NCBI GenBank assembly: GCA_050302475.1
Contig: JBNLBF010000009.1
Coordinates: 36,156 to 100,155 of the forward strand
Length of the DNA: 64,000 nt
Origin: NORP23 sp050302475
Lineage (GTDB): Bacteria; Pseudomonadota; Alphaproteobacteria; Rhodobacterales; Rhodobacteraceae
Direction of reading: 5' to 3'
Shown: positions 1-8,546 of the stretch, one piece after another
Numbering within the stretch: the stretch's first letter is position 1
How the letters are laid out: each line of letters opens with the position of its first letter
Program-made: the position numbers and the translations under genes
Notes under the pieces: generated by a model
The model's database searches: none
The model's input: only the letters and a program-made list of their open reading frames with translations
Told to the model about the DNA's origin: nothing

Positions 1-542
1 ATTCCGCCAACATGTTCAACAAGGCACTGGAGATTATCGAGGCACACCACCTGTTCCATGTCCCCGGTGATCAGATCGCAGTGCTGGTTCATCCGCAGCA
101 GATCATCCATTCAATGGTGGAATACCGTGACAATGCGATGATCGCCCAGCTTGGTGTGCCGGACATGAAGGGCGCGATTGGCTTTGCCCTCAATTACCCC
201 GACCGTCAGCCGCTGCCCGTGGATCGTTGGGATATCCGCAAAGTCTCGCAACTGGATTTCGAGGAACCTGATCCAATAGCCTTTCCAGCTTTGCGCCTCG
301 CACACGAAGCAATAAAGGCGGGTGGCGACAGCGGTACGGTCCTCAATGCGGCCAAGGAAATTGGCCAAACCCGTTTCCTCGCCGGAGAGCTGAAATTTCC
401 CGAAATTGCCAATCTGGTTGAAAACACCCTCGAAAAATTCCATGCTGCGCCTATATCCGAGGGTGGGGCGTCGGATCTGCAGGCGGTGCTGAATGCTGAT
501 GCATGGGCACGGGCTGCAGCAATCGACTGGGAAACCGCCTGA
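1..542 (+). CDS. dxr: 1-deoxy-D-xylulose 5-phosphate reductoisomerase, C-terminal part (partial)
   Basis: This is the 3' part of a gene that enters from the left edge; the reading frame is open from base 3. Dxr converts DXP to MEP with NADPH in the cytosolic non-mevalonate isoprenoid pathway. The visible part opens with S-A-N-M-F-N-K-A-L-E, then has the conserved stretch HPQQIIHSMVEY and AQLGVPDMK, both typical of the region after the catalytic domain, followed by the helical C-terminal domain. About 179 codons are present, so the NADPH-binding domain lies outside the window. It is followed after 18 bases by rseP, the usual alphaproteobacterial order. Identity is clear; the true start is not visible. 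Confidence 0.95.
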   Translation, partial: SANMFNKALEIIEAHHLFHVPGDQIAVLVHPQQIIHSMVEYRDNAMIAQLGVPDMKGAIGFALNYPDRQPLPVDRWDIRKVSQLDFEEPDPIAFPALRLAHEAIKAGGDSGTVLNAAKEIGQTRFLAGELKFPEIANLVENTLEKFHAAPISEGGASDLQAVLNADAWARAAAIDWETA

Positions 543-560
543 GGAAAGGGAAGGCGCATA

Positions 561-1898
561 ATGGATTTCGTTGCGGAGATTCCCGTATTTGGTGGTTTTC
601 TGTCCACCATGGTCTATTTCATTATCGTTCTTGGGGTAGTCGTATTCATTCATGAATACGGGCATTATATTGTTGGGCGCTGGTGCGGGATCAAGGCCGA
701 TGTGTTCTCGATGGGGATGGGACCGGTCATTTGGTCGCGCGAGGATAAGCGCGGCACCAAATGGCAAGTCGCGGCGATTCCTATTGGGGGATATGTCAAG
801 TTTCTGGGTGACCGGAATGCGGCAAGTGGAAGTGACGACGAAGCTGTCGCAGAGATGAGCGCCGAAGATCAGGCCCAGACATTCACCAAAGCGTCTGTTC
901 TGTCGCGGGCATTGACGGTGCTTGCAGGACCCATGTTTAACTTCATGCTTTCGATAGCGCTTTTTGCCGGTCTGATCATGTGGCAAGGCGTTGGAAAGAC
1001 CGTTCCCACCGTGGGCGAATTGCTGGAACTGCCCTATGAGGGGCAGGAATTGCAGATCGGCGATGAGATCCTTGCGATCAATGGTCAAGAGGTCACAAGC
1101 TTTGGCGAGATTTATTCGATAGCGGCAGAAATGGAGCAGGCTGGCGATGTCACCCTGCGCGTGCGTCGCAATGGCGAAGAGATGACAGTTTCCTCGCCCT
1201 ATCTTTTGCCGCCAGCAGTCTATTCCGCTGACCCGTTAACTCCGGCAAGCGAAGCGGGATTGCAGCAGGGAGATGTCATATTAGAAGCTGATGGTGTTGC
1301 GCTGATTACGTTTGGGGATTTGCGCGATATTATTGAAAATTCGAACGAGGCTGAGGTGATGCTGACCGTCTGGCGTGGCGGCGAAATACTTGAGCTGCCA
1401 ATTCAGCCGAAGAAGCGGGAGTATCCTGACGGACAGGGTGGATTCGAAGAACGCGTGATGATCGGCGTCAGTGGATCAGGTGTGATTTTACCGGCGATGG
1501 AAACGCCCGGGCCAATCCAGGCGTTGAAACTGGGTGTTACCCGGGTTGGCGACGTGATTGATATGTCGCTGAACGGGTTGAAGCATATTATCCTTGGCAA
1601 CCTCAGTCCCAAGAATTTGCAGGGGCCTGTTGGCATTGCGCAAATGTCAAAAGCCACGGCAAATCATGGGGTTATCACGTTTCTTTCATTCATAGCCGTC
1701 GTGTCGGTCGGGATTGGAATGCTCAATCTCTTCCCCATTCCGATGCTGGATGGCGGGCATCTGATTTTCTATCTGATAGAAGCTGTGCGCGGACAACCGC
1801 TGGGCGCAAAAACAATTAATATCGCGATCTCAATTGGTCTCGCCATGGTACTGTTATTAATGGTATTTGTCACGTATAACGACTTACTGAGACTCTAA
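561..1898 (+). CDS. rseP: RIP zinc metalloprotease RseP (site-2 protease family)
   Basis: An inner-membrane intramembrane protease of 445 residues that cuts membrane-embedded substrates such as anti-sigma factors and leftover signal peptides. The zinc motif HEYGH lies at residues 31-35 in the first membrane helix. The second motif NLFPIPMLDGG near the C-terminus supplies the third metal ligand, followed by the last helices. Two PDZ-like regions occupy the middle (roughly residues 125-290). Length fits the family. It sits 18 bases after dxr and 60 bases before bamA, so it is probably co-transcribed with the envelope genes. The partner sigma/anti-sigma pair is not in the window, so its substrate here is unknown. 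Confidence 0.96.
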   Translation: MDFVAEIPVFGGFLSTMVYFIIVLGVVVFIHEYGHYIVGRWCGIKADVFSMGMGPVIWSREDKRGTKWQVAAIPIGGYVKFLGDRNAASGSDDEAVAEMSAEDQAQTFTKASVLSRALTVLAGPMFNFMLSIALFAGLIMWQGVGKTVPTVGELLELPYEGQELQIGDEILAINGQEVTSFGEIYSIAAEMEQAGDVTLRVRRNGEEMTVSSPYLLPPAVYSADPLTPASEAGLQQGDVILEADGVALITFGDLRDIIENSNEAEVMLTVWRGGEILELPIQPKKREYPDGQGGFEERVMIGVSGSGVILPAMETPGPIQALKLGVTRVGDVIDMSLNGLKHIILGNLSPKNLQGPVGIAQMSKATANHGVITFLSFIAVVSVGIGMLNLFPIPMLDGGHLIFYLIEAVRGQPLGAKTINIAISIGLAMVLLLMVFVTYNDLLRL

Positions 1899-1958
1899 GG
1901 TCTTAGTGTATTCTTTTGTTGCCCTTTGGGGGGGCGGCGTGACAATAGGCGAATAATA

Positions 1959-4283
1959 ATGAAATCTGCTCTGCTCGAAAGACGCTCTGTAAAAGCCTGT
2001 ATTGCAAGTGTTTTTCTTTCTGCTTCTTTGGTGGTCCCGCTCGGTGTTGCAACTTTTGCGCCCGTTGCAGCCCACGCTACAGTCATTACCAACATCTCCG
2101 TCGTGGGGAATCAGCTGATTCCAACAGAGACGATTCGGGACTTTGCGGGTATCAATTTCGGCGAGGATTATTCCCCCGACGAGATCAACGCAATTTTCCG
2201 TCGCCTGTCAGACAGCGGAATTTTCGAGACCGTCGAGCTCAGGGTTTCCGGGAATACGTTGGTAGTCTCGGTAGTTGAAAATCCGACGATCAATATCGTT
2301 GCATTTGAAGGCAACTCGAAGGTCAAAGACGAGCAGCTGGCCTCAATTGTGGACAGTGTTTCAAGTCGCCCGTTTAACAGACTGACGGCTGAAGCGGACG
2401 CAGCCCGAATTGCAACGCTTTATAATCAGCAGGGCCGGATCGGTGCCACCGTCGAACCTGTTATCATTCCGGTCGATGACGGACGTGTAAATCTGGTGTT
2501 CCAGGTACGCGAAAGCCGCGTTGCCGGGGTCGACAGCATTAACTTCATCGGTAACACCGCATTTTCGGATGGCCGGTTGCGTCGTGCCCTAGAAACGGAC
2601 GAGGAAACATTCCTGTCCTTCCTGCTGGGACGCGATACGATTGATCCCGCTAAGATCGCAGCGGATCGGGCGCGTTTGACGGACCTCTATACCAATCGCG
2701 GCTATGTGGATTTCCAGATATTGTCGGCAACACCGGAACTGTCCGCAGACCGCGAGTCATATTACCTGACCTACAGTGTTTACGAAGGCTTCAAATATGA
2801 TTTTGGGCAGGCAACTGTCAGATCCTCCATCACTGGCGTAGATGCGGCACAATTTGAACGCTATGTCGATATTCGCCAGGGTCGGGTTTATAGCGCCGAC
2901 GATGTTCGCGACATTGTGGAAGAGATCGAATCCGAGGCCACCGATCGTGGGTATCCGTTCCTGCGGGTGGTCCCGAATCTTATTCGTGATAACGCCAATC
3001 GTGTCGTTGATATCGAATTCGAACTGATAAACGCCCGCCCTGTCTATGTGGAACGCATTGATATCAGCGGCAATACAGGAACCCGCGAACGGGTGATCCG
3101 TCGGCAATTCGAATTTGTCGAAGGGGATCCGTTTAACCAACGCAAACTGGCGGAAGCCGCCGATGATTTGCGGGCTCTGGGCATATTCGACAATGTTTCG
3201 GTGACGGTGCGTGAGGGCTCCAGCCCGGACAAAGCCATTGTTGATGTGGATGTTGTTGATGGGGCAACCGGGTCGGTTGGTTTCGCGCTTGGCTATTCTT
3301 CTGACGGCGGCTTCAGTGGCTCCATCAGTTTTAGCGAGCGCAACTTCCTTGGCCGCGGTCAATCTTTCAAACTGGAACTCTCCGTCGCGGAGAAATCCAA
3401 TATCTTCAGCTTCAGCTTCAATGAGCCATACCTGTTTGGACGCGATGTCAGTGCAGGCGTAAATCTGTATTACCGGGATGTTGATCGCGGAGAGGAATCT
3501 TCCTACCAGACAACAAATATCGGTTTTGAACCTTCGCTAGGTTTCAAACTGGCGGAAGACACCAATCTTGTGTTGCGCTATCGGATCAGCTCGGACGAGA
3601 TCCGGGATGTTTCGGCAACCGCTTCACCCGTGATTTCTGATGATATTGGCACGGCGATTACGTCATCTCTTTCTGCGACGCTTTCCTATAACAAGACCAA
3701 TTCCAGTTTCGAACCCACCGGCGGCTATCAACTGTCGTTAACGGGTGAGTATGCCGGATTGGGTGGCGATATAAATTTCACCAAAGCCAGCGCGCGCGGA
3801 AAAATTTATACGTCATTCTTTGACGATGATTTGATCCTGTCGGCTGAAATTGAAGCCGGCGCAATTCTGTCCAGCGATAGCCCAACACGCGTAACAGATC
3901 GGTTTTTCCTGGGCGGCCAGACACTTCGTGGTTTCGCACCTGCCGGTATCGGTCCGCGCGATCTGACAACAGCCAACGAGGATGCCCTTGGCGGCAACTA
4001 CTATGGCGTCGTTCGCCTGGAGGGCAGCTTCCCGATCGGGTTCCCCGATGATTACGGAATCTTCGGGGGGGTATTCATCGACGCCGGTGCTGTATGGGAA
4101 CTGGATGACACACCGAACACGGCAGTGGTTGACGATGGAGCCTATATCCGGAGTTCAGCCGGGGTATCGTTGTTCTGGTCGACGCCTGTTGGTCCGCTGG
4201 AATTCAGCTATGCCTTCCCGATTGAGTATCAGGATTACGACGTATTGCAGGAATTCAGCGTCTCCATCGGGACGCGCTTCTGA
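1959..4283 (+). CDS. bamA: Outer membrane protein assembly factor BamA
   Basis: Core of the Bam complex that folds beta-barrel proteins into the outer membrane. The ATG at 1959 is preferred over a TTG at 1926 because it gives a standard signal peptide (basic start, hydrophobic core, cleavage near AHA-T), so the protein has 774 residues. Five POTRA repeats follow up to about residue 420, then the Omp85 barrel. The barrel contains the L6-loop signature as LRGFAPAGIG, and the chain ends in phenylalanine (SIGTRF), the C-terminal outer-membrane signal. It lies between rseP and a skp-like gene, the classic envelope-biogenesis order. Confidence 0.96.
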   Translation: MKSALLERRSVKACIASVFLSASLVVPLGVATFAPVAAHATVITNISVVGNQLIPTETIRDFAGINFGEDYSPDEINAIFRRLSDSGIFETVELRVSGNTLVVSVVENPTINIVAFEGNSKVKDEQLASIVDSVSSRPFNRLTAEADAARIATLYNQQGRIGATVEPVIIPVDDGRVNLVFQVRESRVAGVDSINFIGNTAFSDGRLRRALETDEETFLSFLLGRDTIDPAKIAADRARLTDLYTNRGYVDFQILSATPELSADRESYYLTYSVYEGFKYDFGQATVRSSITGVDAAQFERYVDIRQGRVYSADDVRDIVEEIESEATDRGYPFLRVVPNLIRDNANRVVDIEFELINARPVYVERIDISGNTGTRERVIRRQFEFVEGDPFNQRKLAEAADDLRALGIFDNVSVTVREGSSPDKAIVDVDVVDGATGSVGFALGYSSDGGFSGSISFSERNFLGRGQSFKLELSVAEKSNIFSFSFNEPYLFGRDVSAGVNLYYRDVDRGEESSYQTTNIGFEPSLGFKLAEDTNLVLRYRISSDEIRDVSATASPVISDDIGTAITSSLSATLSYNKTNSSFEPTGGYQLSLTGEYAGLGGDINFTKASARGKIYTSFFDDDLILSAEIEAGAILSSDSPTRVTDRFFLGGQTLRGFAPAGIGPRDLTTANEDALGGNYYGVVRLEGSFPIGFPDDYGIFGGVFIDAGAVWELDDTPNTAVVDDGAYIRSSAGVSLFWSTPVGPLEFSYAFPIEYQDYDVLQEFSVSIGTRF

Positions 4284-4294
4284 CGGGGGCAAAT

Positions 4295-4873
4295 GTGACC
4301 GCACCGTTTCGTTTACTCAGCCCGATCCTGGTGCTGTTGGCGGTGCTTTGCCTGCCGCTCTCAGCCTTGGCGCAAGGAAATTTTCCGACGGTATTTCCGC
4401 GCTCCATCCTGCTGCTTGATCCAGATCGGTTGTTGCGGGATTCTGACATCGGTGCCGCGATGCTGGCCGCGTTCGACGAAAAGCGAGCCGCTCGTATTGC
4501 AGAAAATGAACTGATCGCAACCCAGCTGGAAAACGAAGAATCCCAGCTCACGGACCTGCGACCAACCATCGACCCGGAAGACTTTCGCCAAAAAGCACGA
4601 GACTTCGACGAAAAGGTTCAGCGTATTCGCGAAGAACAGATCGCCAAGGATGTAGAGCTTCAGCGCGAGGCAGATCAGATTCCCACACGTTTTGTCGAAA
4701 TCTCTGCCCCGTTTCTCAGCGAATTGATGGAAAAATATCAATCTGGCGCGATCGTCGATATTCGGACTGTATTGTTATACAATCGAAATTTCGATGTGAC
4801 CGACGAGGCGATAGAACTACTGAACCGGATCTACGCAGAAAATCCGGACATATTGACCGAAGAGGAGCAGTAA
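4295..4873 (+). CDS. OmpH/Skp-family periplasmic chaperone
   Basis: A 192-residue secreted protein of the OmpH/Skp family, predicted to bind unfolded outer-membrane proteins in the periplasm and hand them to BamA. It has an N-terminal signal peptide ending near ALAQG and a long charged, helical, coiled-coil-prone middle (about residues 60-150). The start is a GTG at 4295, because the overlapping ATG at 4293 runs straight into a stop. It sits 11 bases after bamA, and its stop codon directly abuts the ATG of fabZ. Skp-family sequences are weakly conserved, so the assignment rests on context plus the signal peptide and coiled-coil layout. Confidence 0.85.
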   Translation: MTAPFRLLSPILVLLAVLCLPLSALAQGNFPTVFPRSILLLDPDRLLRDSDIGAAMLAAFDEKRAARIAENELIATQLENEESQLTDLRPTIDPEDFRQKARDFDEKVQRIREEQIAKDVELQREADQIPTRFVEISAPFLSELMEKYQSGAIVDIRTVLLYNRNFDVTDEAIELLNRIYAENPDILTEEEQ

Positions 4874-5335
4874 ATGTCTGAAGAATTGCTGAGCGCCGAT
4901 CTGGCAGAAATCAAGCGGTCTATTCCGCACAGATACCCATTCCTGTTGATCGACAAAGTGCGTGACATTAAAACCAATGAAAGCGCCGTCGGGATCAAGA
5001 ATGTGACCGCTAATGAACCCCATTTTAACGGACATTTTCCTCAGCAGCCGGTGATGCCCGGCGTGCTGATCGTCGAAGCGATGGCGCAGACGGCGGCGAT
5101 TTTGGTGACCAAGACGCTGGATCTGATCGACAAAGGAATGATGGTCTATTTCATGACCATTGACGCCACGAAATTTCGACAGGTCGTCGCCCCGGGTGAC
5201 GTTCTGGAACTACATGTCAAAGTGCTGCGGGGGCGTGGCAAAGTCTGGAAATTTGCAGGCGAGGGCGTCGTTGATGGCAAAGTTGTTGCCGAGGCAGAGT
5301 TTTCAGCCATGATCGCCCCGCCGGTTGAAGAATGA
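4874..5335 (+). CDS. fabZ: 3-hydroxyacyl-[acyl-carrier-protein] dehydratase FabZ
   Basis: Cytosolic hot-dog-fold dehydratase that removes water from 3-hydroxyacyl-ACP in fatty acid elongation; it competes with LpxA for 3-hydroxyacyl-ACP. The protein has 153 residues. The signature HFPQQPVMPG carries the catalytic histidine (His54), and Glu68 is the second catalytic residue. The usual motif reads HFPxxPxMPG, so this is a normal variant. Its ATG follows the skp-like stop with no gap, and its TGA overlaps the lpxA start in an ATGA, so translation of the three genes is probably coupled. Confidence 0.96.
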   Translation: MSEELLSADLAEIKRSIPHRYPFLLIDKVRDIKTNESAVGIKNVTANEPHFNGHFPQQPVMPGVLIVEAMAQTAAILVTKTLDLIDKGMMVYFMTIDATKFRQVVAPGDVLELHVKVLRGRGKVWKFAGEGVVDGKVVAEAEFSAMIAPPVEE

Positions 5336-6114
5336 TCCACCCGTCCTCTGTCATTGAAGAGGGGGCTAAGATTGGCACAAACGTGCGCGTCGGCCCCTTT
5401 TGTCACATCGGTCCAAACGTGATTTTGCACGACGATGTTGAGTTGAAAAGCCATGTTGTGGTTGCAGGACACACGGAAATCGGAGCGGGCACACGGATCT
5501 GGCCGTTCGCTTCGGTCGGACATCAACCGCAGGATTTGAAATATGCCGGCGAGGAAACCCGCCTGGAAATAGGCGAACGCTGTATGATCCGCGAGAGCGT
5601 CTCGATCAATCCGGGCACCGAAGGCGGCGGAGGTGTGACCCGTATCGGCGACGAGTGTCTGATGATGCTGGGCAGTCATGTCGGGCATGACTGTCGGGTT
5701 GGGAACCGCGTAATTATGGCCAACAATGTTGCCTTGGCTGGTCACGTGGTGATCGAGGATGATGTGGTCATCGGCGGGCTGTCCGGCATCCACCAATTCT
5801 GTAAAATCGGGCATGGCGCGATGATCGGCGCCGTCTGTATGGTTACCGCGGATGTCATCCCTTTCGGGACTGTCATGGGAGAGCGGGCGGACCTGTCCGG
5901 CCTGAACCTTGTCGGCCTGAAACGCCGTGGTGTCGACAAGGCCACAATCAACGGACTGCGCGCTGCATTTGGTGTATTGTTCAGCGATGGCGGGACGCTG
6001 CAGGACCGGATCGCCATCGTGAAAGAGGATTTTGCAGGTAACCCTTTGGTCACCGAGGTTACAGATTTTCTGGAAAGCGAATCCTCGCGCAAATTCCTGA
6101 CGCCGAAATCATGA
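5332..6114 (+). CDS. lpxA: UDP-N-acetylglucosamine O-acyltransferase LpxA
   Basis: First committed enzyme of lipid A synthesis: it moves a 3-hydroxyacyl chain from ACP to the 3-OH of UDP-GlcNAc in the cytosol. The 260-residue protein is built of isoleucine-rich hexapeptide repeats (left-handed beta helix) over roughly residues 1-190, followed by a helical C-terminal domain. His119 in SHVGHDCRVG aligns with the catalytic histidine of E. coli LpxA. It overlaps fabZ by four bases (ATGA) and lpxI by four bases. LpxD is not in this cluster. Confidence 0.96.
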   Translation: MIHPSSVIEEGAKIGTNVRVGPFCHIGPNVILHDDVELKSHVVVAGHTEIGAGTRIWPFASVGHQPQDLKYAGEETRLEIGERCMIRESVSINPGTEGGGGVTRIGDECLMMLGSHVGHDCRVGNRVIMANNVALAGHVVIEDDVVIGGLSGIHQFCKIGHGAMIGAVCMVTADVIPFGTVMGERADLSGLNLVGLKRRGVDKATINGLRAAFGVLFSDGGTLQDRIAIVKEDFAGNPLVTEVTDFLESESSRKFLTPKS

Positions 6115-6920
6115 CCGAGCTGGCAATTGTTTCGGGCTCCGGTGACCTGCCTCGCATTCTGGCCGAAACGATGGCGGACAGTGGTGAACCGTATCACGTA
6201 GTGACCCTCGCCAATGTGCCGATTGACTGGGTGGGGAAACATCCCTCGATTTCCGGACAAGTCGAGAAAATTGGCGGGTTGATTGACGATTTACGTGCTG
6301 CCGGATGTGACGCGGTTGTATTCGCCGGTGCGATGACCCGACCACAGATTGATCCCACGGCACTTGATCCGTTGGGGGCACAACTGATCCAGAAAGTGTT
6401 GGGAGACAGCAACAAAACGGACGATCAGACTTTCCGTATCATTATCGAGCTGTTCGAAACCGAAGGGTTCACAGTGAAAGGCTGCACTGATTTGCTGCCT
6501 GACCTGTTGATCCCCGAAGGACCGCTAACAGCCCGAGGACCTGACGATCTGGAACGCCATGATGCGACATTTGCGCGAAATATCGTGACAACCCTTGGCC
6601 CGCTTGATGTTGGACAGGGCGCCGTGGTCGCCGGTGGGCTTTGCCTTGGGATCGAAACCATTCAGGGCACTGACGCCATGCTGGGTTTTGTTGCGCAGAC
6701 TCGCACTGGCCGTGGTGGGGTTTTGGTCAAAGCGCCGAAACCCAGTCAGGATCTGAGGATCGATATGCCGGTTATCGGAATCGATACCGTTCAACATGCG
6801 GTAACCGCCGGGCTTGGCGGGATCTGTGTTCAGGCCGAAAAGGTTATTGTCCTTGATAAAGCCGCTGTGGCAGCAGCTGCGGATGAGGTGGGCCTCGCAA
6901 TATGGGCGGAAAGCTGGTGA
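6111..6920 (+). CDS. lpxI: UDP-2,3-diacylglucosamine pyrophosphatase LpxI (DUF1009 family)
   Basis: Hydrolyses UDP-2,3-diacylglucosamine to lipid X, the step done by LpxH in E. coli; LpxI is the unrelated replacement used by most alphaproteobacteria. The protein has 269 residues and the family pattern: an N-terminal Rossmann-like half opening with ELAIVSGSGDLP and containing VVFAGAMTRP, then a C-terminal half with GQGAVVAGGLCLGIE and VLVKAPKPSQDLRIDMPVIG. Its position between lpxA and lpxB supports the role. The start overlaps the lpxA stop in an ATGA. Confidence 0.94.
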   Translation: MTELAIVSGSGDLPRILAETMADSGEPYHVVTLANVPIDWVGKHPSISGQVEKIGGLIDDLRAAGCDAVVFAGAMTRPQIDPTALDPLGAQLIQKVLGDSNKTDDQTFRIIIELFETEGFTVKGCTDLLPDLLIPEGPLTARGPDDLERHDATFARNIVTTLGPLDVGQGAVVAGGLCLGIETIQGTDAMLGFVAQTRTGRGGVLVKAPKPSQDLRIDMPVIGIDTVQHAVTAGLGGICVQAEKVIVLDKAAVAAAADEVGLAIWAESW

Positions 6921-8086
6921 CAGAGCGTTTTTTCCTGATTGCCGGCGAACTGTCGGGTGACGCTTTGGGGGCGGCCTTGATGGACGGGCTTGCCGCGGAA
7001 ACAGACGCGAGTTTTATCGGCGTCGGCGGTCCGTTAATGACAGCACGTGGCCTTACCAGTCAGTTCCCGATGGAAGAACTGTCCGTGATGGGTATCGTCG
7101 AGATATTACCCAAACTTTTCAGGTTGCTACGGAGGGTTCGCGAAACGGCCGAGGCTGTTCTAGCATCTGATGCAAAGGCACTTGTTATGATCGACAGCCC
7201 TGATTTCTGCCTCCGAGTCGCGAAAGCGGTGAAGGCAGTGCGGCCGGATTTCCCGGTCATTCATTATGTTGCACCTTCTGTCTGGGCCTGGCGACCGGAA
7301 CGGGCACAGAAAATGGCGCAATATGTCGACCATGTCTTGGCGCTGTTGCCGTTTGAGCCTCCCTATATGCAGGAAGCCGGGATGAGCTGCGATTTTGTCG
7401 GGCATCCCGTTGTCGCCCAACCCCTGCCAACCCCCGATGATGTCCGCGCCTTTCGCGAGGAATTCGACATTCATGACCGCCAGAAACTGCTGGTTGTGTT
7501 ACCCGGCTCCCGGTCCGGAGAGGTCACGCGCCTGTCCCCGATCTTTCGCGAGGTTGCGGATCGTTTGCGCGATCATATCCCGAACCTTGCGGTTGTCGTG
7601 CCAGCGGTACACACGCAGGTTGCGGCACTGGAACAGGCGTTTGAAGGGGCAAATTATACCATCATTGACCCGCGCGACTATCCCGCTGACGAGGCTGATC
7701 TTCACAAACGCGCAGCATTTCTGGCGGCCGATGTCGCTCTAGCGGCATCCGGGACCGTGTCACTGGAGTTGGCGGCAGCGGAGACTCCGATGGTGATCGG
7801 TTACAAAATGAACTGGCTGACCACGCAGATAATCAAGCGTAAGGTGAAACTGGAAACCGTGACGCTGGTCAATCTGGTGACAAATACGCTAACTGTCCCT
7901 GAATTTCTGCTGGAAGATTGTACCGCCGACAATATCTATCCCGAATTACATCGATTATTGACGGTCCCGGGGGCGGAAGACGAGCAGCTGCAAGCTGAAG
8001 CTGACACAATGCGTTTGTTGGGGCAGGGCGACGCAGCACCAGGATTGCGTGCAGCAAAATCCGTGTTGAATTTTCTTAGCAGGTAA
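6917..8086 (+). CDS. lpxB: Lipid-A-disaccharide synthase LpxB
   Basis: GT19 glycosyltransferase at the inner face of the inner membrane that joins UDP-diacylglucosamine and lipid X into the lipid A disaccharide. Recognised by the N-terminal FFLIAGELSGDALGA, then HYVAPSVWAWRP, VVLPGSRSGEV and the donor-site region AASGTVSLELA. I take the GTG at 6917, which overlaps the lpxI stop as GTGA and matches the four-base overlaps of the preceding genes (389 residues). An ATG at 6902 in the same frame would add five residues. The 3' end converges with ybaK and overlaps it by 11 bases. Confidence 0.94.
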   Translation: MTERFFLIAGELSGDALGAALMDGLAAETDASFIGVGGPLMTARGLTSQFPMEELSVMGIVEILPKLFRLLRRVRETAEAVLASDAKALVMIDSPDFCLRVAKAVKAVRPDFPVIHYVAPSVWAWRPERAQKMAQYVDHVLALLPFEPPYMQEAGMSCDFVGHPVVAQPLPTPDDVRAFREEFDIHDRQKLLVVLPGSRSGEVTRLSPIFREVADRLRDHIPNLAVVVPAVHTQVAALEQAFEGANYTIIDPRDYPADEADLHKRAAFLAADVALAASGTVSLELAAAETPMVIGYKMNWLTTQIIKRKVKLETVTLVNLVTNTLTVPEFLLEDCTADNIYPELHRLLTVPGAEDEQLQAEADTMRLLGQGDAAPGLRAAKSVLNFLSR

Positions 8087-8546
8087 AATCCGCAACCGTT
8101 GCGTCCAGAACCTCTAACAACCGTTTCGGGTCGCAGTCGAAATTGTGGTTCGGCGTTCCTGCCGCTGCCCAGATCAGGTCGAAATCGAGGATATGCGGGT
8201 CCAGATATGCTTGAATAGGGGTTTTGTGCCCCAGTGGGCTGACCCCGCCGATTGCAAATCCGGTATGCGCGCGAATTGATGCCGCATCCGCCTTTTCCAA
8301 CGGCTTACCGCAAACGGCAGCGGCCTTGTCCATGTCCACCCGGTTGTTACCGGCGGTCAGGAACAGGATATGCTCGTCACTGTCTTTGACCCGGAAAATG
8401 ATCGATTTCACGATCTGATCCACCAGCACCCCTGCAGCTTTGGCAGCATCCTCTGCCGTTAATGTGCTTTCGGTGTGGTGGGTGACTTCGATCGGCAGGC
8501 CGCGGGCTTCAGCGTCCGCGACCACACGTTTCAGGCTTTTGCTCAT
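8076..8546 (-). CDS. ybaK: YbaK/EbsC-family aminoacyl-tRNA deacylase
   Basis: A 156-residue free-standing editing domain of the YbaK / ProXp superfamily, which hydrolyses mischarged tRNA such as Cys-tRNA(Pro). Family features are the conserved lysine in QIVKSIIFRV, the glycine-rich GFAIGGVSPLGHK, and the late NHNFDCDPKRL segment. It begins one base after the gltA stop on the same strand, so the two are probably co-transcribed, with gltA upstream. The exact tRNA substrate cannot be read from sequence; INS-superfamily members differ in specificity, so the symbol is provisional. Confidence 0.85.
   Translation of the reverse strand: MSKSLKRVVADAEARGLPIEVTHHTESTLTAEDAAKAAGVLVDQIVKSIIFRVKDSDEHILFLTAGNNRVDMDKAAAVCGKPLEKADAASIRAHTGFAIGGVSPLGHKTPIQAYLDPHILDFDLIWAAAGTPNHNFDCDPKRLLEVLDATVADFTC

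Noticed and set aside
111..1088. Long open frame on the minus strand over dxr and rseP
   Set aside because: It lies antisense to two clearly conserved genes and its translation has no family features.
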